A DNA stretch of 63,241 bases from positions 1 to 63,241 of the forward strand of contig NZ_LSEF01000026.1 of NCBI RefSeq assembly GCF_001641695.1. Direction: 5' to 3'. This DNA is from Bradyrhizobium neotropicale (GTDB lineage: Bacteria; Pseudomonadota; Alphaproteobacteria; Rhizobiales; Xanthobacteraceae). A program made the translations under genes and the position numbers. The notes beneath the pieces are model-generated. The model ran no database searches. It was not told the origin of the DNA and was given only the letters and a program-made list of their open reading frames with translations. This document shows positions 18,168-27,160 of this stretch, piece after piece (position 1 is the first letter of the stretch; the number at the start of each line of letters is the position of its first letter).

Positions 18168-19249
18168 GGCTGATCCTCTTGCAGCAATTTCACGGATTGT
18201 CCCTCGAAAAGGGAATGCGCGCCTGCGATGACGACGCGGTCGCCGGACGTCAGTCCGAACGTGACGGCAGCGCGGTCGCCGTTGCGGGCGCCGACGGTGA
18301 CCGGACGCAGGCTCGCCTTGCTGTCGGCTCCCACGATCCAGATGTTGTCGCGGCCGTTCCGATTTAGGATCGCGCCGGGTGGGATATCGATATGCACATC
18401 CTCCGGCCTGGCGACGGCAAGGCTGATCGTGGTGCCAAGCCGAAATGCGTCGGGCGGATCTTCGAGCGTGAAGCGGATTCGCCGCGTTCGGGTGGTTGTA
18501 TCCGATTGCGGTGCGATCTCCCGGACGATCGCCCGGGCCCTGACGCTGCTCTGAACGAGAAGAGAGACCTGGAAGGTCGATCCTGGAACGAGACGGTCGA
18601 TGCGGTCGTCCGGAATGTCGAACACGCCATCGCGAATCTCCGGACGCGCGATGGTGACGACCGTCTGTCCGAGCGACACCACCTGTCCGACCTCGGCAGA
18701 CCAGGACACAACGACGCCGTCATAGCTGCAGTTCAATGACGTGTAACCGAGTTGCTCGACGGCCTTTTGCAGGCTTGCCTCGGCCTGGGTAACGCGCGCC
18801 TGTGCGGTCTGCTCACTTGCCGTTGCCGTGTCGAGGTCCACCTGAGTGCCGCTGCCTGTCTTGGCCAAGGCGCGCTTTCGCTCCAGCGTGGCTTCCGCGT
18901 TGGCGAGGACCGCCCGGGCATTGACGATGTTGGCCTGCGCGGACACAACGGCCAGCCGGGCCACGGTCGGATCGAGCGACCCAAGCTTCTGCCCCTTGGT
19001 GACGACGTCGCCGACGTTGACGTCGCGCGCGATCATTCTGCCGATCGTTTGAAACCCAAGCTCGGCCTGATAGCGAGGCTGCACCGTGCCAGTGAAGTAG
19101 TCCACGGTGCCGGACACCGGCTGCACGAGCTTGCTAAGCACGGGACGAAGCACTGGTGCCTCGGACGACTTCTTTTCGCATCCGGAGAACACCGCGAGGC
19201 AGGCGACGGCAATGAGCCGCGAAGCGACAGAGGTCGAGCGCAAGCTCAT
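18164..19249 (-). CDS. RND efflux periplasmic adaptor (second of two)
   Basis: A 361-residue membrane-fusion protein. It begins with a lipoprotein signal: hydrophobic stretch and lipobox ending in Cys24 (AVFSGC), so it should be anchored to the inner membrane by lipid. A biotinyl-lipoyl-like half motif (GDVVTKGQKLGSLD) precedes an alpha-hairpin rich in Ala/Gln, followed by beta-barrel segments. It starts with ATG inside the stop of the first adaptor gene (ATGA) and its own stop overlaps the pump start. The pair of adaptors plus one pump resembles the TriABC arrangement of Pseudomonas aeruginosa. Confidence 0.92.
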   Translation of the reverse strand: MSLRSTSVASRLIAVACLAVFSGCEKKSSEAPVLRPVLSKLVQPVSGTVDYFTGTVQPRYQAELGFQTIGRMIARDVNVGDVVTKGQKLGSLDPTVARLAVVSAQANIVNARAVLANAEATLERKRALAKTGSGTQVDLDTATASEQTAQARVTQAEASLQKAVEQLGYTSLNCSYDGVVVSWSAEVGQVVSLGQTVVTIARPEIRDGVFDIPDDRIDRLVPGSTFQVSLLVQSSVRARAIVREIAPQSDTTTRTRRIRFTLEDPPDAFRLGTTISLAVARPEDVHIDIPPGAILNRNGRDNIWIVGADSKASLRPVTVGARNGDRAAVTFGLTSGDRVVIAGAHSLFEGQSVKLLQEDQP

Positions 19250-20370
19250 GGCGCGGCTCCATCGACGGCAACTACGACCTGTTGCCCCGGATAGAGCAGT
19301 TGAACGCCCGACGTGACGACTCGCTCGCCCTCTTTGAGACCATCAGTCAAGGCCACCACACCGGTGAGATAGTCCTTCACGACAACCTCACGGAGCGAAA
19401 CCGTGTTGACGGCGTCCAGCACCCAGACCGCAGGCTTGCCATTTGCGGAAAACATCGCGCTCCATGGGATGACGAAAGCCGGCGACGACTCCCAGCGCGC
19501 TCGTCCGATGACCGCCGAACCAAGCGTCATCCCCGGCGGAGTCTGCTCGATGCCAATCTTGACAGTTACGGTACCGGTGGTTTGATCAAGGATCGGGGAT
19601 ATCTCGCGTACGCTGCCCACTGCGGTGACGCCCGGCATTGATTGCAAGGTGATATCGACAGTCCTGTCGTTGGGCGGCTTGGTCAGCGCGACCTCTGGCA
19701 CCTGGAAGACAGCATCGCGAGGACCATCCTCCGCGAGGGCGAAGACGGTCTGTCCGGACTGCACCACTTGACCGACTTCGATGGTTCGCGACACGATGAC
19801 CCCGCCTCGCCCCACTGTCAGCTCCGAATAGGTGAGCCGTTCACGGGCCGTATTCAAAGCAGCTTGGGCGCTGTTGACCTGCGCCTCTCCGGTCCGAAGC
19901 GCCGCTACAGCCTGATCGAAGCGCTCGCGGGTCGTCGAGCCGCTGCTGAGCAGAGATTGCTGCCGGTCGAAGTTCTTCTGCGCCTCCGTCAGTTGGGCGT
20001 TGGCTGAATTCAGGGCCGCCTCGGCACTGACAAGATCAGCCTGCAACTCAGTTGGATCGAGAAGCGCGAGGATGTCGCCTGCATTGACATGCTGGCCGAC
20101 CTCGACGTTCCGCCGTGTCACGCGCCCGCTGGTCTGGAAGGCGACATTCGACAAGACACGCGCCTGGATGGTCCCCGTGAGAGGCAGATCGGGGACCAGG
20201 TACTGTCGACGCGGCATTGCAGCGGCCACGCGTAGGAGTCCGGTGGGCTGATCGGCGGCACGCACCGCTCCATTCGCCAGCAGTGCAAGCGCCACAGATG
20301 CCATACAGACCTTCAGGCTCGCGCCGCGTCGCATGGCGAGTACATGCGGCTCATCGTCGTTGGTCGGCAT
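19246..20370 (-). CDS. RND efflux periplasmic adaptor (first of two)
   Basis: A 374-residue membrane-fusion protein, first gene of the efflux operon. A hydrophobic export signal lies around residues 20-38 (ASVALALLANGAVRA), then GQHVNAGDILALLD (lipoyl-like half), a coiled alpha-hairpin with QLTEAQKNFDRQQSLL, and the beta-barrel region. I chose the ATG at 20370; a GTG six bases upstream and an ATG at 20334 are alternatives. It ends by overlapping the next adaptor by four bases. Transcription should start in the gap shared with the divergent TetR gene. Confidence 0.9.
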   Translation of the reverse strand: MPTNDDEPHVLAMRRGASLKVCMASVALALLANGAVRAADQPTGLLRVAAAMPRRQYLVPDLPLTGTIQARVLSNVAFQTSGRVTRRNVEVGQHVNAGDILALLDPTELQADLVSAEAALNSANAQLTEAQKNFDRQQSLLSSGSTTRERFDQAVAALRTGEAQVNSAQAALNTARERLTYSELTVGRGGVIVSRTIEVGQVVQSGQTVFALAEDGPRDAVFQVPEVALTKPPNDRTVDITLQSMPGVTAVGSVREISPILDQTTGTVTVKIGIEQTPPGMTLGSAVIGRARWESSPAFVIPWSAMFSANGKPAVWVLDAVNTVSLREVVVKDYLTGVVALTDGLKEGERVVTSGVQLLYPGQQVVVAVDGAAP

Positions 20371-20471
20371 ACCCACAAGCCTCTGAATTATTGAACGTTT
20401 TCAGCGAAAAGGGACGTCGCCCCTCACCGTCATGGATGGTCCTGACGGCCGGTGGCGCTTCAGAACCATAA

Positions 20472-20489
20472 ATTCAACATACGTTGAAT
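20472..20489. promoter_or_regulatory. Inverted-repeat operator between the efflux operon and tetR
   Basis: ATTCAAC-N4-GTTGAAT, a perfect 7+7 inverted repeat in the divergent intergenic region, immediately upstream of the TetR gene. This size and symmetry are typical of a TetR-family operator. A looser related half (TGAACGTTTTCA, TGAA-N4-TTCA) lies at about 20392-20403 nearer the efflux operon. Repression of both directions by the TetR protein is inferred. Confidence 0.65.
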
Positions 20490-20517
20490 ATATTCAGGGA
20501 TGGCGTTAGGGTCAAGC

Positions 20518-21183
20518 ATGCAGCACGTGATGGAGGTGCTTTTGAAAACCCGTGAGGTGACGAGAACGCGTGGTCGGCCACGCAAGGGGACGGAACGCAA
20601 CGAGGAGACACTTCTCGAGGCCGCCCTCGATGCCTTTGCCAAACATGGCTTTGACAAGACGAGCCTGCGCTCAATCGCAGCCGCGGCGAATATTGATGTG
20701 GCGCTGATTGCCTACCGGTACGGATCCAAGCTCGAATTGTGGAAGGCTGTGGTCGAAAGGTTCTCGCGCGAGACGATCGCTTCCCTAACATCGCTGCAAG
20801 TTGATCATGCCGATGTTTCAACGGGCAGCCGCCTTGAACTCGCCATCGAGCAATTGATCGCCCTGGCCTGCCAAAGGCCCCAATTCCCGCAGTTCATTGT
20901 CAAGGAGCTCGTCAAGGGCGAGGAGAGCGAGCAAGTGGCGCTGCTTCACAGCGCATTGACCGATCCGCTGCGTCAGATCCTGGTGCCCTTGATCGAGACC
21001 GCCCATCGCGAGGTCGGCGATCCCAGGTTTGATGCGAACTTCGCGTTCTTTGCTGCGATAGGCGCGATGGCGATGACGCTGGTTACTCGCGAGCAAATCG
21101 CGCGCTTTGTGCCGGCCGCCGGAAACGACGATCAGATGCGTCGGCGCCTCGTCACAGTCATGCGCGCGATCCTCTGCTCGTGA
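20518..21183 (+). CDS. TetR family transcriptional repressor of the RND operon
   Basis: A 221-residue TetR protein. The helix-turn-helix covers roughly residues 25-70 (LEAALDAFAKHGFDKTSLRSIAAAANIDVALI, then YRYGSKLELW), followed by an effector-binding C-terminal domain of the CerR/AefR kind. The start is uncertain: ATG codons at 20500, 20518 and 20530, and a TTG near 20542 that has GGAGGTG before it. It is divergent from the efflux operon and has a palindrome at its promoter, so autorepression and repression of the pump are expected, relieved by a pump substrate. Confidence 0.87.
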   Translation: MQHVMEVLLKTREVTRTRGRPRKGTERNEETLLEAALDAFAKHGFDKTSLRSIAAAANIDVALIAYRYGSKLELWKAVVERFSRETIASLTSLQVDHADVSTGSRLELAIEQLIALACQRPQFPQFIVKELVKGEESEQVALLHSALTDPLRQILVPLIETAHREVGDPRFDANFAFFAAIGAMAMTLVTREQIARFVPAAGNDDQMRRRLVTVMRAILCS

Positions 21184-21854
21184 ACATGATACGCCAGAGG
21201 AGCCGCATCGTGTCGGTTCGATATTCGCGTAGATGCTTGGCGTAAGCGCAGGGCGTTTGCCCTCGACACATCGACCCTTCATTTCGATCGCAATCGAAGG
21301 ATGGCGCTCTGCATCCCGAAAGCGCCTCACCGTCTCGACACTCCCTGCTTACTGACGGCGGGATGAAAGATCCTCGTCATTGACGGAAGCCCTTTGGGCA
21401 GTGGCGCAGTCGAAATCGCTTGCAGTTCAACAAATCATATATGATTCGACTAATAATATATAATTCCACGGCCTGTCAGGGGTGCGCCTCGCTCCGATGG
21501 CTTAGGTCGCATGGGTACGGCCATGCGTTCCGTCAAATGCAACGGGAGGAGCGATTGGATGGTCTCCATAGCGTTTGGTTCGCGACGTTCGGGCAAGCTC
21601 GTCGATTCTACCTTTGCGAGCTTTTCCTTGTGGAACAATCTTCACGCAATCGCATGGACCCGCTCCCGGCCTCCATAGGCAGCGGACGCATCGGCTTTGG
21701 CAGATCCGCAGGCGCCGCCTCGGTATTCGTCCCCAAGTTGGAGAGCCCTCACCTGCGGCTCAGTCACGCGAACTTTTAAACGTCCGGCAACCAGCCGCCG
21801 TGATCGCTGCGGAGATGCGGTGATGATGATGAGAACTGCTTAGGAGGAGATACA
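21184..21854. other. Intergenic region before the meta-cleavage operon
   Basis: About 670 bases with no gene I can support; open frames here have no recognisable family or codon signature. It contains an AT-rich block with the perfect 14-bp palindrome AATCATATATGATT at 21433-21446 and, at the right end, a strong AGGAGG ribosome-binding site for the flavin reductase. The palindrome is a candidate operator for the nearby GntR regulator (24979-25689). Confidence 0.55.
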
Positions 21855-22523
21855 ATGTACCCCGGCAATCAGATCGACTGCTCCACGGGTTCTCCACCAG
21901 CCAGCGCTGTCCCATCCTGCAAAGTCAGCGAAGGGGCATCCGCAAATGCCGGTCCGCCTATCGGCGTTACGATCTCTGACGCCAGTTCGGCTCGTTCTGA
22001 TCCTCCCTCCAGCGCCCGGTTCAAGGAAGCAATGGCTCGCTTCGCCACCGGCGTTACGGTCGTGACTTTTGACGCGGGCGGTGAACACGGGGGCCTTACG
22101 GCGAACGCGTTCATGTCGGTCTCCTTGGATCCGATGCTCGTCTTGGTTTCGATTCGAAAGGCATCACGATTCTGTACGCACGTTCGGAAGGGAGACCATT
22201 ACGGCGTGAGCCTGCTCACTGGCGAACAACGAGAGATTTGCAACAAGTACGCGGGCAGACCCTTCCAGGGAAGCATTCTCCTCGAGGAAATGGATGGGAT
22301 TCAAGTCGTTGCCGGCAGCCTCGCGCAGTTAGTCGCGCAGGTCGTCGACATCCATGAGGTTGGAGACCACCTGCTCTACATCGGGCAAGTCCGGACACTT
22401 GCTATCGCAAGCGGCAGCGATCCCCTCATCTACTTCAGTGGCGAATTTGGCGATTTCAGATCTCGCACGGGCGACGAGCGGCAATCGCTTCGGTTGTTCT
22501 GGCCCGACATGGCAGTCGAGTAA
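21855..22523 (+). CDS. Flavin reductase of a two-component monooxygenase
   Basis: A 222-residue flavin reductase of the HpaC/HsaB type that supplies reduced flavin to the hydroxylase encoded next. The domain starts near residue 55 (FKEAMARFATGVTVVTF) and runs to the C-terminus with the family patterns LTANAFMSVSLDP and SLLTGEQ. The first ~50 residues are a Ser/Ala/Pro-rich extension unusual for the family, but AGGAGG eight bases before the ATG supports this start. It is followed by the oxygenase 16 bases later. Confidence 0.9.
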   Translation: MYPGNQIDCSTGSPPASAVPSCKVSEGASANAGPPIGVTISDASSARSDPPSSARFKEAMARFATGVTVVTFDAGGEHGGLTANAFMSVSLDPMLVLVSIRKASRFCTHVRKGDHYGVSLLTGEQREICNKYAGRPFQGSILLEEMDGIQVVAGSLAQLVAQVVDIHEVGDHLLYIGQVRTLAIASGSDPLIYFSGEFGDFRSRTGDERQSLRLFWPDMAVE

Positions 22524-22539
22524 GAAGGGAAAGACGAAG

Positions 22540-23760
22540 ATGTCCAACATCGAAGCAAAGAAAGTAACGGCTCGCACGGACGTAGATGAGGCGAATCTTC
22601 GCGAAGAGCTTACGGCCCGTGCTCGAGCACTGCTCCCAATCCTGAAGAAGAATGCGGCGGAGACCGACCGGAGCCGGAGGATTCCGCAGGAGAACATGGA
22701 CGCCATCGAAAATGCGGGCCTTCTACGGATCCTTACGCCTGCCCGTCTCGGCGGCTACCAAAGCACCTTTCGTACGCGGCTGGATGTGATTTCAGCGATT
22801 GCCGAAGGCTGCGGCTCGACCGCATGGGTCTACTACATTCTGACCGATATGGGCTGGCTTGTCGGATGTCTTCCGGAGCGGGTCCAGCATGAAATCCTGG
22901 GGAAGAACCCGAACACAAAGATCATGGGCCAGGTGACCCCAGCGGGCTCCGCAAGGCGAGTCGACGGCGGCGTCATTTTGAACAGCAAATCGTACTATTC
23001 CACGGGAAGTCAGTTCGCTGATTGGGTTTTTGCCTCCTCTCTGGAAGTCGCGAGCAATGGCGAGATTGTGCAGCCAATCGCAATGCTCGTGCCAAAGAAG
23101 GACTACCGAATCGAGGACACCTGGCACGTTGCGGGCATGCGAGGGACGGCGAGCGCATGCACCATCATCGAAGACGCCTTTGTCCCCGATCATCTCGTGT
23201 TTCCGCTGATCGAATTCGCATCTGGCAATTATCCTAGCGAGTTCAAGGATGAGGTCATCTATCGCGGCTCCTTCGTCGCATCGCTAGGACTATCGACAGC
23301 TCCAACTCACATCGGCCTCGCTCGAGCGGCCCTAAATTACACGCTTGAAATGGCCGACAAGCGAGCGGTGCCTTTCTCGACCTATCTCAAGCAGACTCAA
23401 TCCACCAGCTTTCAGATCACCGTGGCTCAGGCGGCGCTCAAGATTGAAGGCGCCCAGGCCCTGGCGGAGAAATGGCTGGAGTTTTTGGACCAAGCCGCAC
23501 GCAGCAATCGGGCCCTGAGCCTTCTGGAACGCGCACGGATCCGCGCGATCTGCGGCCAGATATCCCGTGAAACAATCGCTGCCGTCGACTTGCTCTTGAC
23601 AGCTCACGGCACCGGCTCGTTCGCGGAAACCAATCCGATGCAGCGAATTTGGCGGGATATCAACATCGTGGCGCGACATGGCTTCGTTTCGACAGCGTTG
23701 GGCGATGAAGTTCTTGGTCGAGCGCTGATCGGGGGGATCCGGCGCACCTTACCAACATGA
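22540..23760 (+). CDS. Flavin-dependent aromatic hydroxylase, acyl-CoA dehydrogenase fold (HsaA/HpaH-like)
   Basis: A 406-residue oxygenase component of a group D two-component flavin monooxygenase. It has the acyl-CoA dehydrogenase fold: N-terminal helices with RIPQENMDAIENAGLLRILTP, the beta domain with WHVAGMRGTASACTIIEDAFVP, and a C-terminal helical domain with a conserved RDINIVARH near the end. Such enzymes hydroxylate a phenol ortho to the existing hydroxyl to give a catechol, using reduced flavin from the upstream reductase. The ATG at 22540 follows AAGAAGGGA. The downstream extradiol dioxygenase and C-C hydrolase match a HsaABCD-like pathway order. Confidence 0.88.
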   Translation: MSNIEAKKVTARTDVDEANLREELTARARALLPILKKNAAETDRSRRIPQENMDAIENAGLLRILTPARLGGYQSTFRTRLDVISAIAEGCGSTAWVYYILTDMGWLVGCLPERVQHEILGKNPNTKIMGQVTPAGSARRVDGGVILNSKSYYSTGSQFADWVFASSLEVASNGEIVQPIAMLVPKKDYRIEDTWHVAGMRGTASACTIIEDAFVPDHLVFPLIEFASGNYPSEFKDEVIYRGSFVASLGLSTAPTHIGLARAALNYTLEMADKRAVPFSTYLKQTQSTSFQITVAQAALKIEGAQALAEKWLEFLDQAARSNRALSLLERARIRAICGQISRETIAAVDLLLTAHGTGSFAETNPMQRIWRDINIVARHGFVSTALGDEVLGRALIGGIRRTLPT

Positions 23761-23848
23761 TTTGAGGCCAGATCGCATCAGCAGACTTCCTGCTGGCGGC
23801 CAATCGACAGACCCGTTGCGGGACATTCGAAAAAACAGGAGAGGACTG

Positions 23849-24844
23849 ATGAGGAAACGCAACGTCGCCGTGGCGGCCGGAGTGCTGACTTTGTCGGCCG
23901 TTGCTACGGCGGCCAACGCGTATGAGTTTGGTTCGCCCGGCTGGGCCCAGAAGCCAGGGGTCGTCCTCGGAGCTGCAGCTGCGGCCCCGCCACCTGGGCT
24001 CTACGGGTTCGATCAAGCGTTCACCTATCAGTCGAGCTTGGTCGGTCCGGGCGCCCCGGCTAATCCCGGAGGAGCGGCGACTGGTGTGAAAGTCGACGTG
24101 TTTGGGCAGGGCTTGCTCTGGGTGCCTGGCTGGAATTTTCTTGGCGCATCGTATGACGCAGTCGCGGTGGTGCCGTTCGTTTCTGCAAGCGTCGGCCCTC
24201 CAATCGACGTCAACCCCTCCGGTGTACACAACATGTTCCTGGCGAACGAGTTGAGCTGGAGATTGGGCGACAGCGGCTTCTTCGTGAAAGCCGGGCTGGG
24301 GCTGTACGCACCCACGGGTACTCTGCAGGGGCCAACCGGGCTCTCAAATGTAGGAAATCCGTGGTGGACATTCCAACCCAACATCGTCTTCTCTTACCTG
24401 AAGGACGGATGGAATCTCACGATCAACGTGTTCGACGAGATCAATACTGCAAACTCCCGAACGAACTATCGCAGCGGCGACGTCCTCCACGCTGAATTCA
24501 CGGCAACGAAGACCATCGGGAAATGGACGTTTGGTCCGGTTGCCTACTATGCGGGGCAAATAACCAATGACAGGTCGAGTGCCTTCTATGGTGGAGCAAT
24601 CAACCTCAACCGCTACGACGTCTGGGCCGCGGGCGGCATGATCGGGTACGACTTCGGCCCGGTGAGCCTCTCGGTCTGGGGCACACAGGAGCTGTCGTCG
24701 ACTGCTTCGGGCGGCACTGCGGCCTCCCTGGGAGTCGACACGGCAACGATCAGCAAAGGGTTTTCGGTGTTCGCTCAGCTCAATTACCGCATCTGGGCGC
24801 CCGACGCAGCAGCTTCTCCATCGCTTCCGCGCCTTCGCAAATAG
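23849..24844 (+). CDS. Outer-membrane channel, phenol meta-pathway transporter family
   Basis: A 331-residue protein with a cleavable signal (RNVAVAAGVLTLSAVATAANA) and alternating beta-strand pattern ending in an aromatic-rich C-terminal region, fitting the beta-barrel family linked to phenol meta-pathway clusters (MetA_2/COG4313 type). AGGAGAGGA precedes the ATG at 23849. It lies 88 bases after the hydroxylase on the same strand. It probably lets the hydrophobic aromatic substrate across the outer membrane; the substrate itself is unknown. Confidence 0.78.
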   Translation: MRKRNVAVAAGVLTLSAVATAANAYEFGSPGWAQKPGVVLGAAAAAPPPGLYGFDQAFTYQSSLVGPGAPANPGGAATGVKVDVFGQGLLWVPGWNFLGASYDAVAVVPFVSASVGPPIDVNPSGVHNMFLANELSWRLGDSGFFVKAGLGLYAPTGTLQGPTGLSNVGNPWWTFQPNIVFSYLKDGWNLTINVFDEINTANSRTNYRSGDVLHAEFTATKTIGKWTFGPVAYYAGQITNDRSSAFYGGAINLNRYDVWAAGGMIGYDFGPVSLSVWGTQELSSTASGGTAASLGVDTATISKGFSVFAQLNYRIWAPDAAASPSLPRLRK

Positions 24845-24978
24845 CACAATGTTTCGATCGAGGCGTCATCTTGTCGGCCGTATTGGAGGATCCGAGATGC
24901 AAGCACTAGCTCAGATATTGGGTGTTTCGGGCATCAGGCCGATCCGACCGATTTTTGTCGAAGGCCATGCCTCGGCGC

Positions 24979-25689
24979 CTAACCGCCTGGAGCGCGAGCA
25001 TTCTTGATCATTTCGACCACGATGCGCATCGTGTCTCTGTAGTGCGCGCGCAAAAGCGCGCAGGCCAAATCCGCGTCGCGCGCAAGTGCCGCATCCATGA
25101 TCGCCTTATGCTCCGCTCCAACGTCTCTCTTGCTCGATGAAGCCACGTGCAAGTAGCCACTCAGCTGTCGATAGCGGGAGCTGCTATCGATGAGCATCTG
25201 GATGAACCGCATTAGCCACTGTGACCCGCAGGCACTGACGAGCTGCAAATGAAACTTGGTGTGCTGAGCTTCCCATTCCGGATTGCACGTCAGCGCCTGG
25301 CCTTCGATGGTCGATTGGAGACGGGCCAGCGTGTGATATGTGGCAACGAGGTCAGCTTCCCATTTGACGGAGCCCAGCTCTATCGATTTACGCAGAGCAA
25401 TGCACTCCAGTTCGGAGCGCTGGTTGTGTATGTCCAACGCCTCCTCTTCCGAAATCTCCGTGACTTTGAATCCCCGCTGGTCTTCGGCCGTGACGAAGCC
25501 AGTCGACGATAGGCGAGACAGCGCCTCCCTAAGAGGAATAGCGCCGGCGTCATAGCGCTCGATGAGTTCCTTGACTGTCAGACGTGCACCCGGCTTGAGA
25601 GCTCCGGTCAGGACATCTTGACGTAATCTGTCTGCAAGAATGGACGCCATGGTACGTCGGCTTGCAGGTGGGGAGGAATTCAGGCGCAT
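24979..25689 (-). CDS. GntR family regulator (FCD effector domain)
   Basis: A 236-residue GntR regulator. The winged helix-turn-helix is at about residues 14-75 (LADRLRQDVLTGALKPGARLTVKELIERY, then PLREALSRLSSTGFV), followed by an all-helical FCD domain with metal/ligand-binding positions such as the late HKAIMDAALARDAD. The open frame extends 73 codons upstream without family similarity; the ATG at 25689 is the likely start. It sits convergent to the porin gene in the middle of the meta-cleavage cluster and is the natural candidate to control it. Confidence 0.87.
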   Translation of the reverse strand: MRLNSSPPASRRTMASILADRLRQDVLTGALKPGARLTVKELIERYDAGAIPLREALSRLSSTGFVTAEDQRGFKVTEISEEEALDIHNQRSELECIALRKSIELGSVKWEADLVATYHTLARLQSTIEGQALTCNPEWEAQHTKFHLQLVSACGSQWLMRFIQMLIDSSSRYRQLSGYLHVASSSKRDVGAEHKAIMDAALARDADLACALLRAHYRDTMRIVVEMIKNARAPGG

Positions 25690-26080
25690 GGTGCAGCTCG
25701 TCTTGATCAAGCGAGAGTTGTTCGGGTGGGAAGTGTAGCCCTGGTCGGCCAATCGCTTGGCAAGCGCGGCGCGAAACCGCTCGCCGCTGCGCTCAAGCGC
25801 CGCTGGATATGCGTAAGATTTTTTCCAGCAGGGCAAATACGGTCCCATCCGGACAATCGCTTCGGGTCCGGCCCCGCATTCCCTTTTTCGATCGATTTCA
25901 ACTGCCACCCGGCGTCGATTTAATGCAATTCGTGACAGGATATATTATTTCGCAGAATTCGCAAGGGCAGCAGGCTTAGCCGCGCGGCGCCGATTGGGGC
26001 ATTCCCCCTCTTTTCGGGAGATAGACCCATGTCCATCCGAGCCGATTGGCCTCGTCCGCGGCCACGTTTTCTCAAGCGGC

Positions 26081-26115
26081 GAGTTCTGAAGCCGCCGACG
26101 CCGGCTTCAGAACTC
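26081..26115. terminator. Strong stem-loop after the extradiol dioxygenase gene
   Basis: A perfect 14-bp stem (GAGTTCTGAAGCCG / CGGCTTCAGAACTC) with a 7-base loop, starting 13 bases beyond the minus-strand stop of the dioxygenase. No T-run follows on the minus strand, so it may be a mRNA 3' stabiliser or Rho-assisted terminator rather than a classical intrinsic terminator. The rest of the 25690-26128 gap holds no recognisable gene. Confidence 0.5.
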
Positions 26116-26128
26116 TTCAGGCAGACAG

Positions 26129-27016
26129 TCAAGCCCTGATATTCGGAGAGCAGTGTGCCACCCATTCCGCGGGAGGCGGCATCGCACACCAAAGATTACC
26201 AGCTTTCGGATTTGTGAAGTCGCATATCCGCGGCGTGAAGTTCTCCTCGTGGATGATCGCCATGTCGGAAGTGCATTCGACGATGAAGCCGGCGGAATCA
26301 AAATGATAGGTGAAGATATTGTCGCCTGCTCCGTGCCGGCCCGGCCCCCAGATGAGACTGCGGCCTTCAACATCGATCACATCCCCCAACCGCTTGAAAT
26401 CGCTGAAATCGGCGAATTCCCAGCTATAGTGGTGCAGGCCCGATTTTTCCTGGCGAAACAGGCCAACGGTGTGATGACGTCCGTCCGCACCGCGCAGGAA
26501 GAACATATTGTTTCCCACGTCGCGCTCGGACAACCTCATCCCGAGCACCTGCTGTAGTTCTTCCGCGGTCTTTTCCGCATCGACGGTCGCCAACGTCACG
26601 TGATCGAGGAAACTGGGATGAACACCTGGACCCGAATAGCGCACGGGTAGATTGGATGGCACCGGCGTGTGAATCTCGATCACGTGCCCAGCGCTGGTCT
26701 GAAAGCTCACCGCTTTCTCGACGAGCTCGAGCAGCGGCTTATCAGAAATGATGCGCAGGCCAGCGGCAATGGCGCGCTTCTTCGCTTCGTCAATCGTATC
26801 TGGGTTGACGGCTTCAAGGCCCAAGCCGGCAAAACCGTTGTCCGGCGCTTCGTGAAGCACCAGCTCCGCTCGGCGACGATTGGACGTAAGCAAGGCTCGC
26901 TTGCCAGACTTTTCCGTCACGCGAACACCGGCGATCCTGACGGAATCTTCGACCGCGCGAGCGAGATCTTTGACGCCGAGCGAGACGTACCCCAATTTTT
27001 GGACCAAAAAGCTCAT
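26129..27016 (-). CDS. Type I extradiol ring-cleavage dioxygenase (VOC fold)
   Basis: A 295-residue Fe(II) dioxygenase of the 2,3-dihydroxybiphenyl 1,2-dioxygenase/HsaC superfamily. Two VOC modules are visible; the C-terminal one carries the iron ligands His139 (FLDHVTL), His195 or His196 (GLHHYSWEF) and Glu247 (FIVECTSD), and GRHGAGDNIFTYHFD precedes the Glu as in the family. It should open the catechol made by the hydroxylase at the meta position. It is transcribed with the C-C hydrolase upstream of it on the minus strand, 144 bases apart. Confidence 0.88.
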   Translation of the reverse strand: MSFLVQKLGYVSLGVKDLARAVEDSVRIAGVRVTEKSGKRALLTSNRRRAELVLHEAPDNGFAGLGLEAVNPDTIDEAKKRAIAAGLRIISDKPLLELVEKAVSFQTSAGHVIEIHTPVPSNLPVRYSGPGVHPSFLDHVTLATVDAEKTAEELQQVLGMRLSERDVGNNMFFLRGADGRHHTVGLFRQEKSGLHHYSWEFADFSDFKRLGDVIDVEGRSLIWGPGRHGAGDNIFTYHFDSAGFIVECTSDMAIIHEENFTPRICDFTNPKAGNLWCAMPPPAEWVAHCSPNIRA

Positions 27017-27160
27017 GTTTCTTCCCTTTGATTTGGCGCGACTTGGCGCGCTCTCCTGATTGCTGAGAACGGTACGGCTGCGTCACCGGACAAAGCAGCG
27101 CCCGGCTTCCGCCAAAGCGAGCAGGCTCTGCTCATTCACCACGAGCAGCAGCCGGCCTGC

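Noticed and set aside
16926..18173. 415-codon plus-strand frame opposite the RND pump
   Set aside because: Antisense shadow; His/Arg/Asp-rich composition and no family pattern.
21420..21779. 119-codon plus-strand frame before the flavin reductase
   Set aside because: It starts within the AT-rich promoter block and has no family pattern or ribosome-binding site.
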